The notes: a model not told the origin generated them from the sequence alone. A stretch of DNA of 64,000 nucleotides from Lineus longissimus (GCF_910592395.1 NC_088312.1:16375292-16439291), one strand, 5' to 3'. Shown: positions 10,744 through 23,465, counted from the stretch's first letter. Numbers and translations are program-made.

Positions 10744-12196
10744 TTTTTGGCTCACCGTAGGGGAGTCTACGATAGCTCTGTGTCCGTTGTCGTCGTCGTC
10801 GTCGTCCATTGTATCCTGTGGCACGTTTCTTGTGCTATGAACCTGAAACTTTGTATACATCATGCTCAAGGTCATATGTACCCTGACACTGAATTTTGCT
10901 CCGGTCTGATTCTTGACTTTGCCACCAGGGGGCTAAAACCGAAAAGTTAAAATGTGCCATATCTCATTTATTACTGATTGGTTTTGACAAAAAGTTTATG
11001 GTGGGTACCCCTAGCAAGGATACATCACATCTCTTACAGGTTTTTGATTTGAACTACTTTTCAAGGTCACAGAGGTCAAACTCTAAAATTTAACCGATAG
11101 TGGCACGTTTTGTTTTTATTCGTCCTATAGTCTTTAAATTTGCTATGTAGACACATGTTACGTAGCTCTACATGTTGACAAAAAATCAGGTTGATGTGGC
11201 ATACTTTTCAAGGTCACAGAAGTCAAATGGTGTAAATTGGCCGTTTGTGTGTAAATATGGCACGTTTCTTAACCACTAAAGCTATGAACTTTAAACGTGG
11301 TACACATGAACCCCTAGGTCAGATAACCTGTGACACTGATTTTCGGTCCGGTCTGATTCTTAACTTGGCCATCAGGGGGCCAAAACCAAAAAGTTTGAAT
11401 AGTGCCATATCTCGCTTATTACTGATTAGTTTTTGGTAAACATTTTATGATAGATACTCTTAGCAAGGATGCATCACATATGATACGGGTTTTTGATTTG
11501 ACGTACTTGTCAAGGTCACAGAGGTCAAATGGCGTAAATTGGCCATTTGAGCGTAACTGTGGAATGTTTGTTAACCCCTAAGGCTATGAACTTGAGACTT
11601 TGTACACATGACCCCTTTGGTCAGCTGACCTCTGACCCTGAATTTCAGTCCGGTCTGATTCTTGACTTGGCACCAGGGGGCCAAAAGTGAAAACCTAGAA
11701 AGTGTGATATCTCGCTTATTAGTGATTCGTTTTCAATAACATTTTTATGGTAAGTTCTCCTAGCGAGGATACATCTCATATCATATGAGTTTTTGATCTG
11801 ACCTGCTTTTCAAGGTCACAGAGGTCAAATGGCGTAAATTGGTCATTTGATTGTATCTATGGCACGTTTCTTAACCACGAAAGCTATGAACTTGAAATCT
11901 GGTACACATGACTCCCTACGTCATGTAACGTACCCCAAATTTCAATCTGATCTGGTACTCAAATTGGCCACCAGGAGGCCAAAACTAAAATAGGTAAAAA
12001 GTGCAATATCTCGTTTATTAGTGACTTGTTTTTGATGATGTTCTTATGGTACTTACTCCTAGCAACAATACATCACATGTCATACCGACTTTGGTTTGAC
12101 CTATATACTATACATGTACAATGTTTCTTAACCTGGATGAATTCCAAAGCACCAAATATCTATACGGTGAGCACAATGGCCCCTGGCCATTTCATT
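10744..12196 (+). mobile_element. Non-autonomous repeat X with GCTCACCGTA...TACGGTGAGC ends
   Basis: Starts with a T run then GGCTCACCGTA and ends TACGGTGAGCACAATGGCCCCTGGCC; the 10 bases GCTCACCGTA/TACGGTGAGC are inverted complements. In between lie four or five diverged units of about 300 bp. Each contains a GGCACGTTTCTTAACC-like start, CCGGTCTGATTCTTGACTTGG, CCACCAGGGGGCC, and an AGGTCACAGAGGTCA direct repeat. A (CGT)n microsatellite sits at 10791-10805. No coding potential. A shorter relative occurs at 50414-51112 and remnants at 57880-58520. The asymmetric ends plus a GGCC-rich 3' hairpin suggest a Helentron/Helitron-like non-autonomous element; this class assignment is inference. Confidence 0.65.
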
Positions 12197-13851
12197 TGAG
12201 GGAAAGAAACCCTCCAACTTTATACATGTACAATTGTTATGTTTATACATTGTTACCAAAATGACGCAGATATTTCATCATCCTGCCAGTGACGTTGCAA
12301 CCTTCGATACGACTTGTATTTGGCACTTTATACCTAATCCGGCATCATTTTAATAGAATGTCAACATCATCTTGTCAGAACTCTGGGTTTAACAATCAAT
12401 AACCCCAAGTTCATTTTTAAAACATTTCCAATACCAAAAGTATACGATGTGTTTGGTTAGTCAGACCAATTGTTGACTTTACTATGGTCACCACAACATC
12501 TCGGCCACCTTAACCATATTTGTTTATTTTTATTTTGAACATGAAAAAATCGGTCTATATTCAGTCAGCCCGCCATGCAGCGATCGCAGCCCCAAAAAAA
12601 CCCTTTCTCTTACCACACACTTTCACAGTGTCGGCGCCTAGCGGGAAATGGCGTCATGAACAATTTTTGTATTTGAGTCCTGCCAAAAGTATCATTTTTA
12701 CGCGGGGAAAATGATACTTTTGGCACGTGTGTGTGTGACATAAACAAACATGGCTGCATGAAAGTGATATCGAGGAGTATTTTACTGTTTTTTCGACGAT
12801 AATCTGTCTAATATTCACCGATTAATTCGAAATCTAGCGCGAGGTACATTTTCCCAGTATCGCCATACTCTCAGTCTCATACTGTATGGTGTACATCAAG
12901 ATATGAATAAAATGGTGCATTGACAGTCTGAAAAATTTAAATGTACTCATAATCAACAATGTTTTGTTTCTAAAAACAATATTGAAAAAATATGAAAAAC
13001 TTTTTTCTTCTTTGTTTGCCTCTAGCTGTCTTAGTGTCAAGTCCAGTCAATATACATGTTGTAACAGTTAATCACATTGTTACTGTGTTCAGTCAGCAGT
13101 ATGAAATGAATGATATAGATTTAGCAATATACAATTTAGCAATAAAGGGAGACCATAGGCAGGAGCCAGTTTAATTATTATCAAAAACCCAGGTCCCAAA
13201 CTCAGTAACTGCATATCATATGAGTATGAGTCGCATAAAGTACTAATTTGACCCCTTTGCCCCTTCCGATTGTCCCTCTTAAATACTAATGCGAGGGATA
13301 GGCTTTAACTTCCTCCCCCCCCCCCAGACTTCCTTCTCAGGAGACCTAACAACCATCTTTATGTAACAAAAGGTTGTTACGTTGTCCTTCCTCTTGGGAG
13401 ACTTAACAACTAATTCACTGTCTCTGTCCTCCACATTATGAGACATAGGTTGTGACAAGTTGCGAGTTGAGTTCTGAACCTAGTCCATTTATGACCATAT
13501 TGCTGTAGAAAAAGCTGCTGCTAGGTTGAAAATGTTTTCACCGCATACATTTGCGTGAAGAAACTCAACGTGAACTCAGTATGCAAGCAGTAAAAACTTA
13601 GCATTGCTGTCACAACACTAACACCGCAGTCAATCAGAATCCTGTGCCCCCCCCCCCCCCAATTCGACGTCGAATTCGCATCGAATCCTGAGTTGGAATT
13701 TGTTTTTGCTGCGTCTAATTCCTGTCGAATAACAAAAAATAACACATCGAATTCACGTCGAGTGGTGGTGTTCATCTGGTGAAGTCCTGGCGAACAGTGA
13801 ACATATTTATGGTGGAATCCTGTCGAATTGATTCACGACAATGCATTCGAA
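12197..13851. other. Intron sequence without recognisable gene
   Basis: Contains C runs at about 13314-13325 and 13648-13661 and scattered GTCGAATTC-type words at 13665-13770. The minus-strand open frame 13521-13775 covers that word cluster and has no family resemblance. Confidence 0.45.
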
Positions 13852-14112
13852 AGCCAAAATTGCTTACATTTTCGCATTGCTACAATGAAAGACCTAATAC
13901 TGAAACCACATGTCCACATTGAGTTTTCCCTGAATGGTGCAATGAAGCTAATTAGCCTAATACCATTAGGCCCCGCGTAGTGGCGTTGAGGCGGCCGCTG
14001 TAATCAAGAGAGTGGTTGAGTCACTCTATGTTATGACGGACCTAACCAAAATTGCTTACATTTTCGCATTGCTACAACAATGAAAGATCTAATACTGAAA
14101 CCACATGTCTAT
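13852..14112 (-). repeat. Second copy of the inverted pair, bracketed by a ~60-bp direct repeat
   Basis: 13913-14035 is the reverse complement of 7201-7332. It is bracketed by two near-identical direct copies of a ~60-bp sequence, about 13852-13910 and 14045-14108 (AAAATTGCTTACATTTTCGC... ACTGAAACCACATGTC). The bracketing is far longer than a target-site duplication, so it reflects a local duplication. Confidence 0.75.
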
Positions 14113-14175
14113 TGACTGTGCTTTAAGAGAGACTGGCATCATGCCTAGTCTCTCTTAAAGCTCAGTCAACAGACA
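14106..14175. other. Near-perfect palindrome / hairpin
   Basis: Arms 14112-14134 and 14147-14169 (TTGACTG.GCTTTAAGAGAGACT) pair with one mismatch. The outer TGTCT/AGACA and the inner GGCAT/ATGCC also pair, so almost the whole 68 bp is palindromic. Confidence 0.85.
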
Positions 14176-15006
14176 CCACTATACCCCTCACACTCAGAAA
14201 CCACAAATGCCCACCCCTTCCTGCTACCTTAATAGTTCTGGATTGACTGGCAGTGAGTCCAAAAATTTCTTTGGAATTCCATTGGTAATCAAGGAAATGA
14301 CAGAAAGTATTTTTTCTTGAAGTGTCAGTTTTATTGGGTTTCTTAAGTTAGCTTTTATACACATGGTGAATTCCTGTCGTAAAGACTATTTCATGAAGGT
14401 GAATAAGGGTCCAAATCTGACCATGTAACCCTTGCAGCAGAACTGAATTTCTTTCAAATTAATTGAAATCCTGAAGTGAAGAAATGTCGGATCGTGACCC
14501 TCCCAAATCATTCTGAGCGTTGAATTGGTGTCAAATGCCTGACCAGGGGGGCACAGGGTTCTGGTTGACAGCTTCATAAGATCATCAACCCATGAAGCAA
14601 GTGACCCATTACAATTTCAAAGGCCTTAATCTTGGGCTCAACACAACTGCGTAAATTAAAGCTGATTCACACTCTGCTTTATGAAAACTAGTGAAATATG
14701 AAAATTTAACTTTCAAATTCATTTTACAGCGCCATGGTACAGAGTTTAAAAATACTGCAAGCTGAAATGTATTCATTGATAATCTATACTTTTAACGGTT
14801 TTAAATATTTTAAACTTAAGTGCCTTCTGCTAAATGTTATATAAAGTTGATACTATGCGACTTCAGTTCATTAAATCTCATTCAATTCTAAAATTATATT
14901 TTGTTTTATAAATCGCCATATATACATACCATGATAGAAAGTAATTTTAACACTGACATTTCTGACAAACAGAATTAAAATTCATCGAGAAATGGCGCTG
15001 TAATAC
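14176..15006. other. Intron sequence, nothing recognised
   Basis: AT-rich, no coding motif or clear repeat. Confidence 0.4.
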
Positions 15007-15071
15007 TTTTTAGCTCAGCTGACTAAGTCAGCCGAGCTTGTCAAATAAGTTGTTCAGTGGCGTCCGTCTGT

Positions 15072-15105
<34 letters not shown>

Positions 15106-16705
15106 GTTAAACCCATGGTGCACATTTTGTAACCGTAAGACCTAGAGACTTCAATTTTGCATTTCTGGATACTTCTGGTCAAACTCTACTTTCAAAACAA
15201 AATTTGTCGCCATTCCACCTACTTCCTGCGAGCCAGAGTGCATGAAGGAAACTGGCCTATATCGGCCTAGGAGCAGCAGAATTAGTCGAAATATGCTCTA
15301 ATATTAAGATAAAATTCTTGAAAATCTATTTTATTGAGAAAAAGTTCAAAATTTTAACAGGAGAGGGCGCTACCTGCCTTTTAATTATTTCTGCCGATTC
15401 AAATTCCCACCCGATGACGTCAGCCATCAATGAAGTCTCCTATTTGCCAGTTCTCAAAACATGGCAGCTACACAACAAAAGCAGTAGCTCCAGGAACAAA
15501 TCACTGTTCACTTCAGCTTCGTAATCGATTGTACCCCCACTTTATTGTGTTTTGTGTGGTGTTCCTATTCAATCAACGATGTAAGGCCTTATTATGTTGG
15601 TTTTAATTGAGTAGGTGCATTATAAGCGGCGTACGAAAGACCGAAGCGGAGACAAAATGGCGGCATGTTGTTTACGCTTGGAGCTCAATGACACTCGATC
15701 AAGTACCCAATTTTCGGCTTAAAAAGTAGTCTGGTAGGCGATATTATCACCAGTTCGTTTCAGTGGTAGTCATAAGGTCTTTAGGGACTACTTTCAGAAA
15801 TTAGTTCTTGAAAATTTGGCCACATTTCTGTGAAAACGATATCGGAAGTGCATGCTCTGTTCGCGATGACATCGCCGATGTATTTTGAAGTGGAGAATTC
15901 CCACAGTGTGTGCAGTGAATCGGCATGATTCTGTTCGCCTATTAAGTTTTAGTTCTACGATTCTTTCATGAGTAAAAAGTAGACATTCTAAGCAATACAA
16001 TAATGTCACTCCCATAAAAATTGATTGGAAATTGAGGGAGCTACGGCATTCTGTTCGGCAACTGGCAGCGCTGAAAAAATACATTGCATACTGTACAATA
16101 CCAAATGGCACATTTTAAAAAGCGCTCATTGGACAACGTAGGGAATCGCCAGAAATGACGTCATCGCTGGTCTAAATAGAAAACTACGGTGGCACAGTAG
16201 AGCACACGAAAAGGTTTAGCATTAACTTCGTCATGCAAGCTTCAGCAACAAAACGATTTCTCATGAATGATTTATTTGATCATCATCAGCTTGTTTCCCC
16301 TGATAGATAAAAAAATGATTTACAATTTCCATCAAAGTTTTCTATTTTGTGTATAGTCACATGTTATTTAACTGGCAAACAGGCAAGGAGCCAAGCAGTT
16401 TTGAATATTCGCGGGAAAATACTTCGTACTTGTAAACGAGGCTATGACAATGAGTATCCTCATTCATGGCATAAACTTCATGTTTCGGTAAGTATTTTCA
16501 TACGATGATTTCACCCGAATTATGGTCAGGATTGAGGAACGAACAGTGGCATAATTATGTCAACCAAAAACATTGGTACCGTAGTGAACGCAAAAGGATA
16601 TCAAATACCATGGAGCATGCCATTTTCATGCATAATGAACTAAACACCGGGAAGATATTAATGATATTAACTCAGCTGAGCGCCAGGCCCTTGGGCCTCT
16701 TGTTC
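15007..16705 (+). mobile_element. Non-autonomous repeat Z with GCTCAGCTGA...TCAGCTGAGC ends
   Basis: Left end is a T run, then AGCTCAGCTGACTAAGTCAG, followed by GTGGCGTCCGTCTGTCC and a (CCAT)n microsatellite at about 15071-15105. Right end is ACTCAGCTGAGCGCCAGG followed by CCCTTGGGCCTCTTGTTC. The termini GCTCAGCTGA and TCAGCTGAGC are inverted complements, and GGCCC/GGGCC forms a 3' hairpin just before the end. The 1.7-kb interior has no recognisable protein. Same design as the repeats at 10744 and 50414. I infer a non-autonomous Helentron/Helitron-like element. Confidence 0.6.
15071..15108. repeat. (CCAT)n microsatellite
   Basis: About nine CCAT/CCGT units close to the 5' end of repeat Z, where such elements often carry a simple repeat. 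Confidence 0.85.
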
Positions 16706-18563
16706 TTTTTTTTCATATCAATTTTGAAATTTAATTCTAATAATGAAGTCAGTTAATTGTAGGGGATTTTTTGTGGTAATAGTGAGTATACTGACCGATA
16801 TGAATGATGAATATAAGCCACTAAATATGTCATTGAGTATCACCTATCTACACAGAAAATGTATGCCTGAAGAACCAGAAATTGTAAACCAGCAGACAGT
16901 GTAATTTGAGTTTGGTTAAGCCGCCAGGACTTCTGTAAGTAAAATGCGTGGATCAAACATACAAGCAGTGCTGGCTACCAGTACATATTCAGACAAATTT
17001 TTTTCTTGGCTTGGGGACACTTCCAAAGAAATACGTGCACTGGTATAGAAGTTTGAAATGTCCTTAGAAAATAATATCCGGGGAGCAAATGATCTATTAT
17101 GCACTGACGGTCATTTGCCATTAGAATACAATAGGGCCAATGGACGTGACACAGGCCCGGAATACTTTCCAGGGGGACATTTTTACTTCTACACCGGCTA
17201 TAATTGCCTGATTGTAAAGTTATTGTTATGTCGGATGCACAGAGATCTCAACTTAAATTGTTTTGATGCTGGTACAGAAGAAAACATTTAAATGTGTGAA
17301 AAACATTTTTCAAGATAGCCTCCTGTATTAAACATTTTACTGCAGAACGGGAAACAGGTTGATCGTATGTAACCAATGAGTATTCGGGAAGTATGATGAA
17401 TAAAAAACTACATCGTTGCATACTCCAAACCTGAAAGGTCTCATCGCATGAAATTAATTTCAGAATATAATTAAGTTGTAGGCTTTAAGTATGTAGTTCA
17501 AACGAAAGGACGTCACTACAATGACAATGCAGCTGGTCGGGATTAGTTTTGACCAAACGCTGCACATGCAGCAGGTGTTATAATCCATATTAAGCCAGTA
17601 TCGGGTCGCCATACTGAAACATGTCGGATAGACGCACTTACCGCTACAGATCACCGACCTCGTCCGTTGCGGGGTGACACACCGACCCGCACCGGATCTG
17701 TGGAACCCTCCGCATTGGGCAGGCCTTTTTCTGCCCAGTGTTCTTACATACTACAATCAATGCTCAGATAGTATATCATAGAATAGATAACCTACTCTTA
17801 CACACTTTGATAATGTTAGTAAAACATCATTGTGGAAACAAGGTAGCACCAGACCTAAATGCATACAAATACGATATTAATTTCATAAAACCAAGGGAAA
17901 TAGAAATAGCTTATAAAAATATAAACATTGATTCCTTTTCTGAAAAGTGGGACCCAACATTAGATTTTCTTTTATAAAACATGGACAGACAGACAGATAG
18001 ACAGACAAGACAAGAGTAGGACAAACTGTTATTGGGGTTGGTGGTTGTGGTAGTGGGGGAGGGGGGTTGGGGGCTGGGAGAGCAGGCACAATAAAAAAAC
18101 CCAAAAAAAACACAACTCTTGTATTATATTGTTATACTTATATATGTATGTTTTGTCATTAATAAAGGGTAAAAAGAAAAAGAAAAAAGATGTTGCACTA
18201 AATTTAAAAACGCAAAAAGGAAAGATTTGACTTGAACTATTTTCTCGGCTGTCTCTGTCATCCCATTTGTTCATTTGATGCTGGCTCTAGTTGTGTTTGG
18301 CTTCATCAGATAATTAGCAGAACAAGGCATTAATGCAATCTTATATAACATGAAATCTGGGTCAGGTACCAAGCCACATTTTCACATATTGATTGAGTTG
18401 CCATATTTGGAATAGTATAGTGAAGCTAGAAGTTCTACTAGACAGACCCACTCTACTTGGACACAAATGCTTTGTATGTGATATTAAATCAATCCAATAG
18501 TTGTCTCTGGAGTTTAAATTGAACTCATAACTTGAATGCATGAATCACGTCATTTCTTTGCAG
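16706..18563. other. Intron sequence with a structured GC-rich insert and a G-quadruplex motif
   Basis: No gene seen. 17640-17742 is GC-rich in an AT-rich setting. It contains an inverted pair TACAGATC/GATCTGTG and, at its end, a hairpin with arms CATTGGGCA/TGCCCAGTG around a T-rich loop. 18055-18078 has four G runs (5, 6, 5 and 3 G) separated by 1-2 bases, a strong G4 motif on the CPOX-sense strand. Confidence 0.55.
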
Positions 18564-18675
18564 GATTGTGTTCACTTCCATTCTACCCTCAAGGCAGCCT
18601 GTGACAAGCACAGCAGTGAATTCTACAAGAGATTCAAGGCATGGTGTGATGATTACTTCTTTGTTAAACACAGAG
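18564..18675 (+). CDS. CPOX: CPOX exon ([13 protein letters not shown])
   Basis: A 112-bp exon with acceptor TTTGCAG ending at 18563 and donor GTGAGA from 18676, phase 0 in, phase 1 out. It encodes [20 protein letters not shown] and then [16 protein letters not shown], the first half of the oxidase signature; the Gly codon that follows is split across the next, 39.9-kb intron. The acidic and aromatic positions of the signature (WC, YFF, HR) are intact. The following exon begins at 58577. Confidence 0.95.
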
Positions 18676-21600
18676 GTGAGATTTCAAGTCAACCAACTTG
18701 TACAATGTTGAGTTGAACCTTGGGAATTTTCAGTGTGTGTTAATTTCGTGAATTTGGATTGAAACAGCAGTCATGAATCATGTGTGAAAACGGCAAAGAT
18801 GATCCGACTGATGATTGTAGCTTTAAGAAATTAGTGGGAAATTCTAAAACAACTGGGTTTAGAATTAAACGCACACTACAGTGTAAATGCACTGTGGGAT
18901 CCAACCAACCGAACCATAACAACCAACGGATAGAATAACGCGAAAAAATGCGTGTACTGTGATGACGACGATTTTACTGAAATAAAATAAAAGTTACAAT
19001 GTACAAAAACATAAATCAACCTTTTTCCATAAAAAACAACAATACATAAAGTCAACCTTAACATAAAAATTCCTCAATTTCTAATCTAACCTAACCTGCA
19101 AAAAACCCTGGCCTAAAACCATGTGAACACCATTAACATCAACTATGACCCCAATGGTCAAATATGCAAAAGTTCAGAATACTAAAGAACAGGCAGAGCC
19201 ACCTATTGTCAACACCTGAAAAATGACCCGAGGCAAGGGCCTAAAACATGTGCTGCAAAATGCACATGCATAACAATGCATACAAAATTACCAACCATAG
19301 GCCCTATATCTTAACTTCCAAATTACAGAAAAATTATAAAGATAATTAAAATAAAAAACTCAACAAACTTTGCTCCATTGGTTCACTATTAATCCCACAG
19401 ATTACAAATCCTTAAAATCCAAAACTTCCAAGAAGAAATTGGAAAAGAAAGGGAACAACATCCTTTCTAAACCTCCTCCACCATCTTCAAGTCAAAAAGA
19501 GGCCCACATAGAATGTAAGGGGCTACCTGGAGGCCCACAGAACCATAACCAATCAAAAATGTCAAAAGGGAGGCAAATTTAAAAGGTCCAAACCAGAGCT
19601 GCCTCCTATCCTAAGATTTTGAAACTAAATTAAAGATTGGGCTCTACATGCACTATGCGCCAATGAAGCCTCGTTTTGGATTCAGCAGATATGGTTGGGC
19701 AACCATAACCGCTTGGGTCGGTGCAAAATATGGAAGTAGTTCAAAAGCATTTAAAACCACATTATATGTATTTAATTTGTGATATTTTAGAATAGAAATT
19801 GATACCTCCCTGTCAGTATTGATTGTAACACCAAAACCACTCAAGTGGAGCTGAAATATTGGCCAAAACCTCCGCTACGCCTCGGTTTTAGTCTACATTT
19901 TAGCCTCACCCTCGCAGTCAATACCCCCAGTTTGGTATCAATTCCTTAAATGAAATCTTGATATCAGACACTTTCGGCAAATTTATAATTCATGTCCATA
20001 TTGTGTATCCATATCGTTGTTACATATGGTGTTTTAACATCTTGCACATTCCTGATGCCTAATAAGTGATATGCGCAGTGATTTACCCGTACATGTAAAT
20101 GATACTTGATTGAAAAGTTACTTGGAAGAATCGTTTTCATTTCACATCATGTGCCAGATGTTAAAATGTCATGTGTAAAATTGATAGGGATACGTAACAT
20201 GGGCGTGAATTTTGACCCTGCCGAAATATTCAGCGTGATGCAGTTCTTGGTTTTGCCACTGGGGGGACGTCAACATTTTCAGTTTCTGCACGATAATTTG
20301 AGAACGACTATTGCGATTGATTTCCTTTCTTGTGGGAATATTGAGGTTGAGTAGGGGAGGTTTCTTTCGATAGCGGGTGTGATGCAATTCTAAGTTTTGC
20401 CACTGGGGGGCCATCGGACCATCCTAAAATGTGGAATGATTGGCAACTAGCACAGCGAGGATGGGCCTCTTCTGCTTATTTTGCCACTTACTCTGACTAG
20501 GATGTCAATGCACAACTACCTGGTCACTGATACACCACTACACCACCCCCTTCAAAATACATCATTCTATTAACCATTAAAAAATCCTGGTATATGCCAT
20601 GCTTTGCGTATATTGTAGCTCTTGTTGGGCAATCACTTACTATTCCTTGGGTGATTAATGGGATTTTTAGCTCACCTGGGTAAGCTTATGAGTTATGTCA
20701 TCGCATTTTGTCTGTCCGGCGTCCGCCAACTATGGTGGGACGTTTGCTCACTGTTGAATCTAGAAAGTTTAAACCAGTATGTTGATTCAGACAGTTTCAG
20801 CAAATCACTGTCCGCGAAGCAGCTAGCAAACAACAACAAATAAATTGAAAGCACAGGCAGATTCAACCGCAAATATTTCCTGTTCTATTGCACTCGACGT
20901 GCATTTTCTGGTTGGTATTTCTAGATGATAGCTTAAACACACCTGTTAATAGGTTTTTATTGATGAAGCTGTCCTGAATAAGTAGGTACATCAGTGTTTT
21001 TGTAGCTCTGTGCCAAATTAATGGCACAATTTGCGCTTATTAGCTACGCTGGCTTTGCAGCGTAGCTTATGGTTTGTACTGGAGCTGGCCAAAGTAGTTC
21101 CAGCAAAATAACCAGGAAATGTGCCAGGATACCTATATATTGAACTCTTGTTTCAATAGGATTATAGCTATTCACAGCAGAAAGACTAAACGCCCCGTAA
21201 TTGGCAGTAATTGGCAGATTTTAAGCTGGAAATTGTCGTCTGGTCAAAATTGGCAAAACGGCCTCGATCCTACCTGTCTCTGTAATGTACTGAACGGGCT
21301 ACAAATAAGGCATTGCCCAAGGCAATGCAGCTGAGGCTGATAATGTGATGGCCATTTTGCGAATGTATATAGAGTGTGTACGTTCATTTCAAAACATAGT
21401 TCCAATCTAAATTTTTCAAAACGAGCAGTTAAGTGGTATTTCCCTATATTTTGATTCTCAGTGTCAAGATGTCGTTTTTTTGGGTTATTTTGTCTAATTC
21501 TTATTAATATTGCCGATAAAAGACTTGTAGAGAAACCCAGATTCATGCGCTAAGTTCATCTTTGTACGGTAGCTGTTTTGGCAGAAAGCCAGGGTGAGTT

Positions 21601-22752
21601 TTCTCTGTATTTTCTCTTGATTTGCTATGTACAGTTGGCCATGACAACTGTTATTTGAAAAGTCATAGTATAGAATGACTCCCATAGCTTGTTTACATAG
21701 GAAGTGTTACCGTTTTTGGCTTTCTGTCGCGTTAAATTTGCTCAGTCATTGAGTCAAAGTCAAAGATCAAAACACACATGAACGCCATAGTACATTTTAT
21801 GGTCTCACTAGCCGGTGAGGAGGCCAGGCCTACCTGCCACCAAAAATGACGCAATGTCATTTCATGTATACCCCTGTTCAAGTGGCTGTAGACTTTGCAG
21901 TATCTTACTCTCACACAAACCTATACATTTCTGAATAGCTTGTCACTTGTAGAATACATCTGGCCAAGTTTCAACGTCATCTAGATTTACAGTAATGCAT
22001 AGACTGGTGCAGCACAATGCATGAGACACCCTGTAGGCAAATTTGAAAAATTTCACCTTTGTGCCTTATAACTTCAAGATTAACAAGGATGGTGAAAGAA
22101 AATTTTCATATACATCTACTCATCACCTTGAGAAAGCCAACTGACGACAGTTTTAATCTTTTATATAAAAATAGGCTGTCGTTGTGGCTTTTGTTTGAGT
22201 TTTTGCCCTCGAAATTTTACTTTGAGAACATGTGCAATCTCACAGGAACCAGTCGATGTCAACATCCTGTTGAGCTATAAATAGGGTCTGCTCACCGCCT
22301 AAGTGCACAGAAGAAACTGGTATTTTCCTCAAATAATCGTCAGAGCTACCCCTTCACAAAAAGCATCAGACATTTACATTTGAACAAGTAGCAATAGGGT
22401 TAGAGTAGGCCCATCTGTATCCATGGTAATCACTCGAGATTGAAGAATTAGTTTTTTGGCCGACCTGATCACCACTGGCTAGTGAGACCTAGGTCTCGTT
22501 AGGGAGTTTTTCCCAAATGTACGCGAAGTGACGTGCCTGTATAATACCTCGTACTAGCGCGGGACCCGTGGGGATGGGGCAATTTCTAGGATGGACTAAG
22601 TCGAGGGGTAACATGTTGGGGATATCCTTGAAATAAAGGGTAGAGATCGTTCTTAAGGCAGTAACAGTACGTGAACGTAGTATGAATCAGAAGACGACAC
22701 AAAATGTCATTTCTATAAAAGTTGGTAATGTTTTGAAAAGTTTGTTGTCAAT
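18676..22752. other. First 4 kb of the large CPOX intron
   Basis: No gene recognised. Minor structure: 20236 and 20379 each start a GTGATGCAATTCT..TTTTGCCACTGGGGGG-like sequence, a short diverged duplication. 20664-20735 (T run, then AGCTCACCTGGGTAAGC, GTCTGTCCGGCGTCC) resembles the 5' end of repeats X and Z, but no matching 3' end follows. A GAGACCTAGGTCTC palindrome lies at about 22485. Confidence 0.5.
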
Positions 22753-22796
22753 TAATGAAATGAAATGAAATGAAATGAAATGAAATGAAATGAAAT
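22753..22796. repeat. (TGAAA)n microsatellite
   Basis: About eight TGAAA units followed by TTTATTGGCCAAAACACG. Read on the minus strand this is ...AATAAATTTCATTTCATTTC, a pattern seen at tails of non-LTR retrotransposons; no LINE coding sequence was recognised next to it. Confidence 0.75.
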
Positions 22797-22951
22797 TTAT
22801 TGGCCAAAACACGATCTTTGCGTATAAGGCACGAAACACGAATACAAATGTACATCCCATCAAAATATGAAAACAATAAATTTACAATATAACCACAATC
22901 CCACGTTGCTATCGTTGCAGCACATTACAGGTGTATGAAGGTTTGGTAGCA

Positions 22952-23465
22952 TCATGTGGGCTCTTGGTTCAGGATTTCCTTATAGACAATATTCTGAGTG
23001 TGGGATTGGCTCTGACGACTTGATGGATTAATTTGCACTGTGATACTGCTGAATGATTTTGTCCGTGAGAGCGCAACATATAATTGTCCATGGGAGACGA
23101 CTGGCTTTGGAAGGTAGATCCCTATGGTGTGGAATGTTTGGCCTTGGGCCTTATTGATGGTGATAGCGTATGCTAGTCTAAATGGGAACTGGTGGCGCTG
23201 TAGTGTGAAGGGCAGGTTTGCATCGGATGGTGCGAGTTTGATGCGCGGAATGAAGACACGTTTGTTGACGTGGGTGCCGGTTATGATATCTGCGTGTATT
23301 GTGCGTGGATAGAGTGCTACAACTTTCAGTCTTGTGCCATTGCACAGGCCTCCTTTTATATCCAGATTGCGGAGTAGCATAATTATTGCACCAACTTTTA
23401 GTTTCAGTATATGTGGTGGCATGCCTGTTTGGGTGAGGGAGTTCAGGAATTCCATGGGATAGTGT
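22952..23465 (-). pseudogene. Helitron helicase, C-terminal part
   Basis: The C-terminal end of the Pif1-type helicase, 167 residues from the first Met: [39 protein letters not shown], then motif V ([18 protein letters not shown]) and motif VI ([14 protein letters not shown]). A normal stop follows at 22952. It is separated from the rest of its gene by the DIRS element. The reading frame from 30241 upward continues here in phase when 23466-30240 is removed. Confidence 0.9.

Noticed and set aside
15794-16111. 105-codon minus-strand frame in repeat Z as a protein gene
   Set aside because: No motif, no related frame in the similarly built repeats X and Y, and composition like the surrounding non-coding sequence.
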